DNA from: Polyangium sp. y55x31 | GTDB taxonomy: Bacteria > Myxococcota_A > Polyangia > Polyangiales > Polyangiaceae | DNA: 64,000 nucleotides | Direction: 5' to 3' | Assembly: GCF_029946505.1 (NCBI RefSeq) | Contig: NZ_JARZHG010000015.1 | Coordinates: 186,001-250,000 of the forward strand | Shown: positions 36,352 through 45,447 of the stretch, piece after piece | How the letters are laid out: every line of letters begins with the position of its first letter | Position numbering within the stretch: position 1 is the first letter of the stretch | Notes under the pieces: generated by a model | Databases searched by the model: none | What the model was told of the DNA's origin: nothing | The model's input: the letters and a program-made list of their open reading frames with translations, nothing else | Position numbers and translations under genes: made by a program

Positions 36352-38574
36352 ATGCCCATCCTCGAGCTCAAGGTAGCTTCAGGCGCGGATCTCTCCGTTC
36401 GACGCTTCACGGTGGAGGAGAGCGTCTCGACCCTCTCCACGATCGCCGTGTGGGCCCGCTGCGAAGAGCCGGACGTCGACCTCGAGGGCATCATCGGCAA
36501 GGAGGCGTCGTTCAAGATCGTGCACGGCGTGCGCTTCGTCGCCGGGCTCGGATCGCGGACGTGGAAGGGCGTGGTGACGCACGTCGAGCAGGTCCACGGC
36601 GTCGCGCCGCTGCCCGGGCAGAAGGCCGAGTCGACGTACTTCCTGCGCATCGCGCCGAAGGCCTGGCTGCTCACGCAGCGGCGTGGTCACCGCATCTACC
36701 AGCACCTCTCGATCCCGGACATCGTCGACAAACTCCTCGGCGAGTGGGGCATCCAGCCCGTCTGGAAGATCGATCGCGGCACGTATCCGAAGCTCGAATA
36801 CAAGGTCCAGTACGGCGAGAGCGACTACACGTTCATGAGCCGCCTCGTGGAGGAGGCGGGCATCGCGTTCACGTTCCCCGACGAGGCGGGCACGAACATC
36901 ACGTTCCACGACAAACTGGAGAAGGGGCCGAAGCGCGGGGGTTTGCCCATCCCGTACATCGAGGAGCCGAACCAGGAGTCGGAGAAGGAGTTCGTGACGA
37001 ACGTGCGGCTCTCGCACGAGGTGCGGCCGGGCCTGCACACGCAGCGCGACTACGACTTCCGCAGGCCCTCGTACGAGCTCGCGCAGCAGTCGCCGCGCGC
37101 GGCCGCGCCCGAGGACAAATACGAGCAATACGTCTACCAGCCGGGCTCGTTCCTCTCCGAGACGGGCAAGGCCGACGGGAACACGCCGGTCGCCGACGAC
37201 AAGGGCGTGGCGCGGCACGACGAGAAATACGGCAAGGGCCGCGCGGAGCGGGCCCTGCTCGGGCGGCGCATGGGGCGGAGGCAGGTCGCGGTCGACACGA
37301 ATTGCCCCGACCTCGCGCCGGGCATGATCTTCAACATCGGCCACCACCCGCACCCCGAGATCGGCGAGGGCGCGGATCTGCTCGTGATCGATCTGCGCAT
37401 CGAGGGCAGCCCGCAGGACGAGTGGAGCATCTCGGCGCGCAGCGTCTACACGGACGTGATCTACCGGCCGCCGATGCGGACGCCGAAGCCGAAGCTCAAC
37501 AACGTGCAAAGCGCGACGGTGGTCGGTCCGCCGGGCCAGGAGATCCACGTCGACGAGTTTGGCCGCGTGCGCGTGCAGTTCCCGTGGGATCGCGAGGGCA
37601 CGTTCGACGACAACAGCTCCTGCTGGATCCGCGTGAGCCAGGGCTGGGCGGGCACGGGGTACGGCATGATCGTGATCCCGCGCATCGGGCAGGAGGTGCT
37701 CGTCGGCTTCCTCGACGGGGATCCCGACATGCCCATCATCACGGGCCGCGTGTTCAACGCGACGCAGATCGTTCCCTACGAGCTGCCCAAGTACAAGACG
37801 AGGAGCACGTGGAAGAGCAACTCGTCGCTCGGCGGAAACGGCTTCAACGAGATCATGTTCGAGGATCTCAAGACGCGCGAGCTCGTCTGGATGCAGGCCG
37901 AGAAGAACCTGCGCAAGTACGTCAAGAACGACGAGATCATCACGATCGGGCACGACCGGCAGAAGTACGTCGTGCGCAACGAGATCGAGTCGACGAGCGG
38001 ATCACGCGTCGAGGTGACGAGCGTGAACCGCATCGAGATCACCGACAAGGATCGCACGCTCTTCGTCGGCGGCGGCAGCCTCAAGCTCGTGAACGGCGAC
38101 GAGCACGAGATCACGGACGGCAACATGCAGCTCCTCATCCAGAAGGATCAGGACGTCGTGGTCCGGCAGATGCGCCGCGAGCGGGTCGAAAAGGATTCGA
38201 GCCTGTACGTGGTCGGCAATCGCAACGAGCGCGTCGACGGGACGCTCTCGGTCACGGTCGACAAGAACCACTACGAGAAGATCGCGAAGAACGCGGCGCT
38301 CGAAGTGTCGAAGGAGATCCACCTCAAGGCGGGCTCGTCGATCGTCATCGAGGCGGCGAAGGATCTCACGCTGAAAGGGCCCGGCGGGTTCATTCGGATC
38401 GATTCGAAGGGCGTGACGATCAAGGGCAACCTCGTGCGGATCAACAGCGGCGGCAGCGCCGGATCGGGGTCGGGCTCGAAGCCGATCGTGCCGGACGAGG
38501 CGAAGCTCGCGGTGGTGGACGAGCCGGAGAGGCCGAAGCCGATCGATCTGCGCGTCGAGGGCATCGGGCAATAG
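36352..38574 (+). CDS. vgrG: Type VI secretion spike protein VgrG (first copy)
   Basis: A 740-residue VgrG, the trimeric tip of the T6SS needle. The gp27-like N-terminal part ends before about 380, and the gp5 OB domain near residue 400 has the classic HVDEFGRVRVQFPWDREG and SCWIRVSQGWAGTGYG. The C-terminal needle is the repetitive beta-helix (about 480-715), and the protein ends soon after GPGGFIRIDSKGV with a short Pro-rich tail, so no effector domain is attached. The weak ribosome site AGGA lies 8 nt upstream. It opens a run of nine genes on the plus strand. Its PAAR cap follows 16 nt later. Confidence 0.95.
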   Translation: MPILELKVASGADLSVRRFTVEESVSTLSTIAVWARCEEPDVDLEGIIGKEASFKIVHGVRFVAGLGSRTWKGVVTHVEQVHGVAPLPGQKAESTYFLRIAPKAWLLTQRRGHRIYQHLSIPDIVDKLLGEWGIQPVWKIDRGTYPKLEYKVQYGESDYTFMSRLVEEAGIAFTFPDEAGTNITFHDKLEKGPKRGGLPIPYIEEPNQESEKEFVTNVRLSHEVRPGLHTQRDYDFRRPSYELAQQSPRAAAPEDKYEQYVYQPGSFLSETGKADGNTPVADDKGVARHDEKYGKGRAERALLGRRMGRRQVAVDTNCPDLAPGMIFNIGHHPHPEIGEGADLLVIDLRIEGSPQDEWSISARSVYTDVIYRPPMRTPKPKLNNVQSATVVGPPGQEIHVDEFGRVRVQFPWDREGTFDDNSSCWIRVSQGWAGTGYGMIVIPRIGQEVLVGFLDGDPDMPIITGRVFNATQIVPYELPKYKTRSTWKSNSSLGGNGFNEIMFEDLKTRELVWMQAEKNLRKYVKNDEIITIGHDRQKYVVRNEIESTSGSRVEVTSVNRIEITDKDRTLFVGGGSLKLVNGDEHEITDGNMQLLIQKDQDVVVRQMRRERVEKDSSLYVVGNRNERVDGTLSVTVDKNHYEKIAKNAALEVSKEIHLKAGSSIVIEAAKDLTLKGPGGFIRIDSKGVTIKGNLVRINSGGSAGSGSGSKPIVPDEAKLAVVDEPERPKPIDLRVEGIGQ

Positions 38575-38590
38575 AAAGGGGATACGGGTC

Positions 38591-38989
38591 ATGCCTCCTG
38601 CTGCACGCATCACGGACATGCACGTCTGCCCCAAGGTGGATCCGGGGCCGAAGCCCCACATCGGCGGGCCGGTGATCACGGGCGAGCCGACGGTGCTCAT
38701 CGGCTTCATGCCGGCGGCGCGGGTCGGGGACAAACTCATTTGCATCGGGCCGCCCGACGCGGTGTCGCAAGGCGAGCCGACGGTGAAGATCGGGAAAAAG
38801 GACGCGGCGCGGCGTGGTGATCCGACGGAGCACGGCGGAAAGATCGTGCTCGGCTGCCCGACGGTGAACATCGGCTCGTCGCCGCAGGCGGACGCGCTCC
38901 GAACGGACGAGCCGTTCTGCGAGGAGTGCGAGCGGGCGAAGCAGGAGCGCGAGGCGGCGCGGAAGAATCGCGGCGACGGGGCGGCCTGA
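38591..38989 (+). CDS. PAAR-domain spike tip protein
   Basis: A 132-residue protein with PAARITDMHVCP at the start and a second PAAR motif (FMPAARVGDKLICIG) in the middle, plus repeated GEPTV.IG and GCPTVNIGS turns that build the conical beta tip sharpening the VgrG spike. A short helical, charged tail with CEEC follows; it is too small for a toxin and may dock the next gene's product. It lies 16 nt after vgrG and 2 nt before the FHA-DUF4123 gene. Confidence 0.93.
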   Translation: MPPAARITDMHVCPKVDPGPKPHIGGPVITGEPTVLIGFMPAARVGDKLICIGPPDAVSQGEPTVKIGKKDAARRGDPTEHGGKIVLGCPTVNIGSSPQADALRTDEPFCEECERAKQEREAARKNRGDGAA

Positions 38990-38991
38990 GC

Positions 38992-39909
38992 ATGCAGCGC
39001 GCGATCCTGGAGCTCCGCTGGGGTCCGGAGGGCGGCACGAAGAAGGTGCTCGCGCCCGGCGAGAGCCTGCGCGTCGGGAGGAAGCCGAAAGCGCAATGGG
39101 TCGTCCCCGACAAACACATGTCGGGCGTGCATTTCGAGGTCGCGTACGACGGGGCGCGCTTCGAGGTGCGGGACCTCGCGAGCGCGACCGGGACGCTCGT
39201 CGGAGGGCAGAAGATCACGGCGGCCGAGGAGCTCGCGAACGGGGGCTGGATCCGCGCGGGCGAGAGCGATTTCATGGTCTACTTCGAGGCCGCGACGCCG
39301 CCCGAGGAGGACGAGCTCGATCGTATGCTCGACGAGGAGCCGGACGACCTCGACCCCATGGCGGCGCAATGGCTCGAAGAGCACCGCGCGCGCATTTTAC
39401 GGGACAAACGTAAACTGGAAGCGCGGCGCGTGGAGGCGCTCGACCGGCTGCGGAAGGTGGAGGGCCCGCTCTACGTGGTGCTCGACGCGGCGCGGACGGA
39501 CCGGATCCTCACGGTCGTGCGGGAATCGGTGGATCGGTACAAGTCGCTGTACGAAGGGATCGACGGCGAGGCGCTGGAGGACGTGGCGCCGTACCTCGTC
39601 GAGCTCGACCCTTCTTCCTCGCTGCTCTCGCGGATCATCGAGGAGGGCTGGGGGAATCGCTGGGGGATCTTCATCGAGTATCCGCGCAGCTTCAAGGAGC
39701 TGCGGCGGCACCTCCGGCGGTTTCTGATGGTGGCGGACGCCGAGACGCGGAAGAAGTTTTATTTTCGATTCTACGATCCGGTCGTCCTGCGCGAGTTCTT
39801 GCCGACGTGCACGACGAAGCAGAAGGCGGAGCTCTTCGGGGAGATTCGCGCCTTCCTCGTCGAGGATCCGTTCGCGCACGTCGCGCGCTTCGCGGCGGAG
39901 GTCTCCTGA
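38992..39909 (+). CDS. FHA-DUF4123 fusion, T6SS effector-loading adaptor
   Basis: A 305-residue protein with an N-terminal FHA domain (about 1-95: SLRVGRKPKAQWVVPDKHMSGVHFEV, here split as SLRVGRKP and KHMSGVHFEV, then GTLVGG), which in general reads phosphothreonine, and a C-terminal DUF4123 domain (about 150-300: LYVVLDAARTDRI, WGIFIEYPRSFKELRRHLRRFL, FRFYDPVVLREFLPT). DUF4123 proteins are chaperones that load effectors onto VgrG. The FHA fusion would allow kinase control of loading, in a genome rich in Ser/Thr kinases. It overlaps the next gene by one base (TGATG). Confidence 0.88.
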   Translation: MQRAILELRWGPEGGTKKVLAPGESLRVGRKPKAQWVVPDKHMSGVHFEVAYDGARFEVRDLASATGTLVGGQKITAAEELANGGWIRAGESDFMVYFEAATPPEEDELDRMLDEEPDDLDPMAAQWLEEHRARILRDKRKLEARRVEALDRLRKVEGPLYVVLDAARTDRILTVVRESVDRYKSLYEGIDGEALEDVAPYLVELDPSSSLLSRIIEEGWGNRWGIFIEYPRSFKELRRHLRRFLMVADAETRKKFYFRFYDPVVLREFLPTCTTKQKAELFGEIRAFLVEDPFAHVARFAAEVS

Positions 39910-40331
39910 TGCTGCTCGTCACGAAAGCACAGAGGCGAGACGCGGGGTATTCGGCGTTCGTGGACCGCGTCGTGCGGCACATGAAGCTCCATTACTGGGC
40001 CGACGTGGGGCACCTGCCGCCGGAGGTCCTCTGGCGGCGGGTCTCGCATTGCGTCGAGAAGGGGCGCGAGCGGGGGTTTACCTACGAGCGGAGCCTCGCG
40101 ATCTTCACCGCGAACATGATGCGCATCGATCCGAAGTTTCACGAGCAGAAGAACATCGCGGCGCTGCTCGACGACGCGGATCGGCCCGAGGAGGAGCGGC
40201 TCGAAGGTCTCGTGAAGGAGATCTCGCCCGACGACTGGGCCGAGGCCGGGGAGATGTGCGCCGACAAGCAGGATTACTGGTGGAGCGTGGATCGCCAGAT
40301 GGCCGATCCGGCGACGAGGAGTAAGCCATGA
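39909..40331 (+). CDS. Small T6SS-associated helical protein, unknown
   Basis: A 140-residue helical protein without signal or transmembrane helix. The pattern FTYERSLAIFTANMMRIDPKF followed by an acidic LLDDADRPEEERLEGL recalls short unnamed proteins often encoded next to DUF4123 adaptors in T6SS clusters; I cannot name a function. It is locked between the adaptor (1-nt overlap) and the Tle1 effector (ATGA overlap), so it is likely to be a co-chaperone, adaptor partner or immunity protein. The C-terminus is Trp-rich (YWWSVD). Confidence 0.75.
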   Translation: MLLVTKAQRRDAGYSAFVDRVVRHMKLHYWADVGHLPPEVLWRRVSHCVEKGRERGFTYERSLAIFTANMMRIDPKFHEQKNIAALLDDADRPEEERLEGLVKEISPDDWAEAGEMCADKQDYWWSVDRQMADPATRSKP

Positions 40332-41974
40332 GCGGGAATGCACAAGGCGGCGGCAGGGTCGACTCGTTCCTCAAGGCGCTGGAGGCCATGGAGAATGGCC
40401 AGGGCTTGCCGCTCCAGCCGCCGACCGGCGAGCAGAATTGCCCCGTGGGCCGCATCCGGATCGGCATCTTCTTCGACGGCACCGGCAACAACCTCTGGGT
40501 CGACGAGGCCCACGCGAACGATACGTACGGCGAGGATGGCGGGCCCAATGGCCCGACGAACGTCGCGCGGCTCTTCCGGGCGTACCGCAAGCAGGGGATC
40601 GTCCTCGACAAGGCTTACCATCACGGCGTCGGCACGGATTACACCGGCTGGGTCACCCGGGCCCGGCCGAACATGAACGATCCGGCGGCCAAACCCTCGA
40701 CGCCCGTGGTGCACCGGAACCTCACGGGCATGACGATGGGCGCCGGCGGCAAGGCCCGTATCGACTGGGGCCTGCGCATGCTGGCCGAGTTCTTCAGCAA
40801 CAACAACAAGTGGCGCATCCGGGAGAAGTATTTCGACGTCTGCGGCTTCAGCCGCGGCGCGGCCCTCGCGCGCGATTTCGTGAACCAGGTACGGGCCCAG
40901 CGCGTCGCGAACCTGACGAAGCGAACCTCGCCGGGCTTTTTCCGGCGAAACCCGGACGCGATCCCGTCGATCGAGACCCAGTTCCAGGACCTGGCCATCC
41001 GGGAGTTTTTCGAGCCGATCGACCCGTCGACGATCTACCCGAAGTTCATGGCGATCTTCGACACCGTCGAGATGTGGGGACCGGGCACCGGGACGTTCCT
41101 GCCGGACGTCGATCACACGTACGTCGAGCATTGTGTTCACCTCGTCGCCGAAGACGAGTTCCGCACGCTCTTCCCGCTCACTTCGATCTTCATGGATCCG
41201 AACACCGAGCCGGGACGGCAGTTTCCGCCGGTGGAGCGGCACCGGCCGGCGCGCCCGCGGCCCGATCCGCGATACCAAGAGCCGCGCGATTACAAGCGAT
41301 GGATGCTCGAAGCCTGGTACCCCGGCTGCCACAGCGACGTCGGCGGCTCGTACCAGCCGCGCTCGAACAAGAGGTGGCACCTCCAGTTCATCACGCTGCG
41401 CGACATGCACAAGGCCATGGTGAAGGCGCAGGTCCCGATCGGGGCGGTAGAGCTCCCCTTCGACGGCATCATCCTGCGCCTGTACGAAGAGTATTGCGGG
41501 TTCCGGCAAAACAAGGACTGGGCGACCCACCTCGAGCAACCCAGCGCGCCGAAGAGCCAGTACGTCCACTGGTTCGAGAGCGAGGAATACATGGCTCGGT
41601 TTTACGGGCCAGACCCGCACGCGGACGACCCGTACCGCGGCATGAGCCCCATCGTCGCGGGCCTCTCCCAGGCGGGGACCGGCATGGCCGCCTCGCACGG
41701 CGTGTACGTGCCCCCGCCGACGCGGCCGCGCTGGCCCGAGCGCTTGCTCGCCATCACGTCGCGTGATTCGAACCCGTCGTACCAGCTCCTGCTCCGGCAT
41801 TACATCCACGACTCCGCGACGGAGTCGCCGGGCTCCACGATCCTCGGGGAAGCGACGGATCGCCGCGGCCGGCAGCGGCTGCAAAGGAAGGTCATCCCGG
41901 CAGGCGCGCAGCCGCAGTGGACGCGCAACATCCCGGTCCGGAACCAGCACCGCCCACCGCGGTCGACGTACTGA
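40328..41974 (+). CDS. DUF2235 (Tle1-type) phospholipase effector
   Basis: A 548-residue alpha/beta-hydrolase of the DUF2235/Tle1 class: IRIGIFFDGTGNN at the first strand, then VARLFRAYR and GVGTDYTGW, and the nucleophile elbow CGFSRGAALARDF with Ser175 (GFSRG, GxSxG). FDTVEMWG and HCVHLVAEDEFR..FP are also family-typical, and an Asp-His pair later (PGCHSDVGGSY) completes the likely triad. Tle1 enzymes are T6SS phospholipases that damage membranes of rival cells; no signal peptide is expected. Placement after adaptor genes and 12 nt before the second vgrG supports delivery by this spike. A dedicated immunity lipoprotein is not obvious. Confidence 0.9.
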   Translation: MSGNAQGGGRVDSFLKALEAMENGQGLPLQPPTGEQNCPVGRIRIGIFFDGTGNNLWVDEAHANDTYGEDGGPNGPTNVARLFRAYRKQGIVLDKAYHHGVGTDYTGWVTRARPNMNDPAAKPSTPVVHRNLTGMTMGAGGKARIDWGLRMLAEFFSNNNKWRIREKYFDVCGFSRGAALARDFVNQVRAQRVANLTKRTSPGFFRRNPDAIPSIETQFQDLAIREFFEPIDPSTIYPKFMAIFDTVEMWGPGTGTFLPDVDHTYVEHCVHLVAEDEFRTLFPLTSIFMDPNTEPGRQFPPVERHRPARPRPDPRYQEPRDYKRWMLEAWYPGCHSDVGGSYQPRSNKRWHLQFITLRDMHKAMVKAQVPIGAVELPFDGIILRLYEEYCGFRQNKDWATHLEQPSAPKSQYVHWFESEEYMARFYGPDPHADDPYRGMSPIVAGLSQAGTGMAASHGVYVPPPTRPRWPERLLAITSRDSNPSYQLLLRHYIHDSATESPGSTILGEATDRRGRQRLQRKVIPAGAQPQWTRNIPVRNQHRPPRSTY

Positions 41975-41986
41975 CGCGAGGTCGCC

Positions 41987-44818
41987 ATGCCTTTCTTCGA
42001 ATTGAGCTTCGATTGCGGAGAGACCTCGCTCGTCGTCCGCCGCTTCTCGATCCACGAGGCGGTATCGACGCCGTTCACGGTCTCGCTCTGGGTGCGCAGC
42101 GAGAACCCGGCCGTCGACATCGGCGCGATCGTCGGGCAGCCGGCGATCTTCAAGGTGCGCTCCGGTTACCTCAATCTCACGGGCGGCGGCCTGCGCGTGT
42201 GGAGCGGGTACGTGAGCTACATGGAGCAGACGCACGCCGAGCACCGGCAAAACAAGGTGCTCTCGACGTACCATTTCCGGATCGTCCCGCACCTCTGGCT
42301 GCTCGATCAGCGCCGCAATCACCGCATCTTCCAGCACCTCTCGATCCCCGACATCGTCGACAAGATCCTCACCGAGTGGAACGTCCGGCGCGCGTGGAAG
42401 ATCGATCGGGGGCAATACCCGAAGCACGAGTTCCGGGTGCAGTACGGCGAGAGTGACTTTACGTTCGTGAGCCGCCTGCTCGAAGAGGCGGGCATCGCTT
42501 ATACGTTCCCGGACGTGGACGACAATGGCTCGTTGCTCACGTTCAGCGACCAGCTCCACAAGAACCCGCCGCGGCCCGGGCCGCCCGTGCCGTACGAGCA
42601 CAACCCGACGATGGAGGCCGAGCGAGAGTTCGTCTCGAAGATCTCGCTCGTGCGCGACGTGAGGCCGGGCGCGCTCGTCCTGCGCGATTACGACTTCCGG
42701 CGGCCCGATTATCCGCTCTTCACGGAGGCGCCGAAGGCCGGCGACGAGGCGCGCTTCGAGCAGTACCATTACATCCCCGGCGGCATGTTCGTCGAGGCGG
42801 GGCGCGGGGGCGATACGCCGTTCGCGGACGACAAGGGCGTCGCGAGGCACGATCAGCCGACCGGCGAGAAGCGGGCGACACGCGCGCTCGAGGCGGCGCG
42901 GGCCGACCGCGGGGGCATCTCGTTCGAGAGCAATTTGAACGATCTCACGCCGGGCGTGGTGTTCAAGATCGACCACCACCCGCACCCGGATGTCGCGCGG
43001 CCGCTGCTCACGACGGATACGATCCTCGAAGGGTCGGCGGAGGGCGAATGGATGGTGTCGGGGCACGCGACGTTCGCGGACGTGCCTTATCGGCCGCCGC
43101 TCGTCACGCCGCGCCCCGAGGTGCTCGGCGTGCAATCGGTGCGGGTCGTGGCGCCGCGAAACGCGATCGACCTGGATCAGGCCGTCCACGTCGACGAATT
43201 CGGGCGCGTGCGCGTGCAATTCCCCTGGGATCGGGAGGGCAACCTCGACGACGACAGCTCGTGCTGGATCCGCGTCGTCGAGGGCTGGGGCGGCGCGGGG
43301 TATGGCTGGCTGAACCTGCCTCGTGTCGGGCACGAGCTCCTGGTGACGTTCCTCGACGGTGATCCCGACCGCCCCGTGCTCGCGGGCCGCCTCTACAATG
43401 CGGAGAAGCCGGTCCCGTACAAGCTGCCGGAGCACAAGACCGTCAGCGCGTGGAAGAGCCAGTCGGTGCCGGCGCTGAATGGGTACAACGAGATCAAGTT
43501 CGAGGACCAGAAGACCGAGGAGCTCTTTTACATGCAGGCGGAGAAGAACCTCCGCAAGCTCGTCAAGAACGACGAGATCGACACCGTCGGCCACGTCCGC
43601 GACAAACTCGTGCAGGCCTGGGAGTTCGAGACCGTCGGTGGCAACCGCATCCAGCACACCGAAAAAGAGCGCGACGAGATGACGGGGCGCCTGCACCACA
43701 CGCACATCAAGGGCGACCGCCGGCAGCTCGTGCGCAAGGACGAGATCGAGGTCAACTTCTTGCACCGGCGCTTGCTCGTCAAGAAAAACGTCGACGCGGT
43801 GGTCAAGGGCGAGAAGCGCGAGCGCACGGAGTGGGATCTCCACCTGTACACGAAGGAGAACCGCAAAGACCGGACGGGCAAGGACCACTCGCTCTTCGTG
43901 TACCAGGAAAAACACGAGAAGGTCGGCGGCGATTATGCCCGGGAGACGGGCAAGGAGATCCATTACACGGCCGGCGAGAACGCGGTCGGCCAGGCGCCCG
44001 ACATCACGCTGAAGGGGCCCGGCGGGTTCATCCGGATCGATGGGAGCGGGATCGTCATTTCGGGGACGAAGGTCGACATCAACGTCGGCGGCAGCCCGGG
44101 GCACGGGCACGGCTCGCGCCCGAAGGAGGTCGCGAAGGCGAAGGAGGCCGTGCCGATCATCGGCGACGTCCACGTGCAGCCCGATTCGCCGGCCTTCGCC
44201 ACGATGAAGGCGCTCTGGGATCAGCTCGTCGCGGACCTCGCGGTCAAGCCCGCCGACGTGAAATACGCGACGCTCAAGCGGATCGCGGAGCTCAATGTAA
44301 TCGCGCTGAACGCGGACGTGGAGACGCCCGTGAACGGGCTCGTGCTCTGGTCGGGCATGGGGCCGCCCATTGCGGGCACGGTCGCGCAGGACTTCGCCAA
44401 TCAGCGCTCGGCCGACGGGATCCCGTCGACGACGCTGGAGCAGACGCCGGGCGGGGTCGAGCTCAGCCACCTGGGGTCGCGGGACGCGTGGGAAGCCAAG
44501 GACGAGGCGTGGACGCTCGTCTCGAAAAAGCTGGCGACACAAGCCTCGGGCGACGTGCACATCGTGCTCGGCATCGTACCCATCCCGGAGGGCAGGATCG
44601 TGCGCCATGAAATCGAAATGCTGTCGAACAACCCGAACGTGACATCGATCACGGTGCTCCAGATGCAGCCGAGCCCGACCGGGAAATACAAGGACGCGGG
44701 CGGAAAGGCGTACGAGCTCGTGCCCATCACGATGCAGGAGGCGCTCGGGCTGAAACCGCCCGCGCCGCCGGCGCCCGAACCCGACGACGACGACGATGAC
44801 GAGGAGGTCGCGGCGTGA
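41987..44818 (+). CDS. vgrG: Evolved VgrG with C-terminal ADP-ribosyl-cyclase-like domain
   Basis: A 943-residue VgrG. Residues 1 to about 700 repeat the VgrG core (HVDEFGRVRVQFPWDREG, SCWIRVVEGWGGAGYG, needle ending GPGGFIRIDGSGI). After a Gly/His linker (GSPGHGHGS, about 702) about 240 extra residues follow. They contain, in order, VLWSG (Trp788), TLEQT (Glu818), Trp835, Trp842 within DEAWTLVSKKLATQA, then GDVHIVLG and RHEIEML (Glu875). This order matches CD38: LLWSR, TLEDT, a Trp, FWKTVSRRFAEAA, VVHVML and VEVHNL with catalytic Glu226. I infer an NAD+ glycohydrolase/cyclase effector. The tail is acidic. The stop overlaps the next gene (GTGA). Fold assignment rests on motif order only. Confidence 0.88.
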   Translation: MPFFELSFDCGETSLVVRRFSIHEAVSTPFTVSLWVRSENPAVDIGAIVGQPAIFKVRSGYLNLTGGGLRVWSGYVSYMEQTHAEHRQNKVLSTYHFRIVPHLWLLDQRRNHRIFQHLSIPDIVDKILTEWNVRRAWKIDRGQYPKHEFRVQYGESDFTFVSRLLEEAGIAYTFPDVDDNGSLLTFSDQLHKNPPRPGPPVPYEHNPTMEAEREFVSKISLVRDVRPGALVLRDYDFRRPDYPLFTEAPKAGDEARFEQYHYIPGGMFVEAGRGGDTPFADDKGVARHDQPTGEKRATRALEAARADRGGISFESNLNDLTPGVVFKIDHHPHPDVARPLLTTDTILEGSAEGEWMVSGHATFADVPYRPPLVTPRPEVLGVQSVRVVAPRNAIDLDQAVHVDEFGRVRVQFPWDREGNLDDDSSCWIRVVEGWGGAGYGWLNLPRVGHELLVTFLDGDPDRPVLAGRLYNAEKPVPYKLPEHKTVSAWKSQSVPALNGYNEIKFEDQKTEELFYMQAEKNLRKLVKNDEIDTVGHVRDKLVQAWEFETVGGNRIQHTEKERDEMTGRLHHTHIKGDRRQLVRKDEIEVNFLHRRLLVKKNVDAVVKGEKRERTEWDLHLYTKENRKDRTGKDHSLFVYQEKHEKVGGDYARETGKEIHYTAGENAVGQAPDITLKGPGGFIRIDGSGIVISGTKVDINVGGSPGHGHGSRPKEVAKAKEAVPIIGDVHVQPDSPAFATMKALWDQLVADLAVKPADVKYATLKRIAELNVIALNADVETPVNGLVLWSGMGPPIAGTVAQDFANQRSADGIPSTTLEQTPGGVELSHLGSRDAWEAKDEAWTLVSKKLATQASGDVHIVLGIVPIPEGRIVRHEIEMLSNNPNVTSITVLQMQPSPTGKYKDAGGKAYELVPITMQEALGLKPPAPPAPEPDDDDDDEEVAA

Positions 44819-45429
44819 CGCATTCACCCATGTTCCAGCGCTTCGTCGAGAGCGTCGAGGGCGTCGATCCGAAATGGCGGGAAGACGTCGACATGGAGGC
44901 GTTTCGCGCGCTCGACAAAGACGAGCGGCGCGAGGCGGAAGAGCTCCTGATGAGGCGCCTCGAGGAGAGCGATACGCGCGCTCCGCGGACGCTCGCCGAG
45001 GTGCAAAGCCGAGGCGCCGTCGTCCCCATGCAGCGGGCTTATCCGAATGCGAAGGGCCACATGAAGGTGGCCCTCGCGCTCGCGCTCCGGGACCTCGAAG
45101 TGGCCCCGGCCGAGCCGCTGATCGCCGAGATCATTCGCTCGGGGGATCTCGACGGCGGCATCCCGGCCGTGTCCGCGGCTCGCATGATGAACAAGCCGGA
45201 GATCGCGGAGGCGCTCGCGTGGGCGGCTTTGCATCACCCGGATCCAAACGTGCGGAGGAGCGCGGGCTCGATCCTGATTTATCACTCCGGGGCCACGGAC
45301 GACCCGCTCGCCTGGAAGCTCAGGCCGCTTTATTTGCCGCTCGGCTCGGAGGACATGGCGGTCCGCCGCAATGCATTCCGGGAGATCTGCAAGATCGCGC
45401 AATTCCCGCCGGAGATGGCTGATTCTTGA
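44815..45429 (+). CDS. HEAT-like repeat protein, candidate immunity or adaptor
   Basis: A 204-residue helical protein starting at GTG inside the stop of the second vgrG (GTGA overlap). From about residue 75 it has HEAT-like helical pairs: VALALALRDLEVAPAEPLIAEIIRSG, here seen as ALALRDLEV and PLIAEIIRSGDLDGG, then AAARMM-type turn, WAALHHPDPNVRRSAGSI and EDMAVRRNAFREI. HEAT-like proteins serve as immunity proteins or effector scaffolds in several secretion systems. Tight coupling to the VgrG carrying the NADase-like tail makes it the first candidate for its immunity protein. No signal peptide, as expected for a cytosolic target. Confidence 0.78.
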   Translation: MTHSPMFQRFVESVEGVDPKWREDVDMEAFRALDKDERREAEELLMRRLEESDTRAPRTLAEVQSRGAVVPMQRAYPNAKGHMKVALALALRDLEVAPAEPLIAEIIRSGDLDGGIPAVSAARMMNKPEIAEALAWAALHHPDPNVRRSAGSILIYHSGATDDPLAWKLRPLYLPLGSEDMAVRRNAFREICKIAQFPPEMADS

Positions 45430-45447
45430 GATAGCGGAGAAACGAGC

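Noticed and set aside
40274-44827. A very long open frame (about 1500 codons) on the minus strand opposite the adaptor, Tle1 and second vgrG genes.
   Set aside because: It is the mirror of real genes in GC-rich DNA; the translation is Arg/Leu/Asp-rich with no family motif, while the plus strand encodes clear VgrG and DUF2235 proteins.
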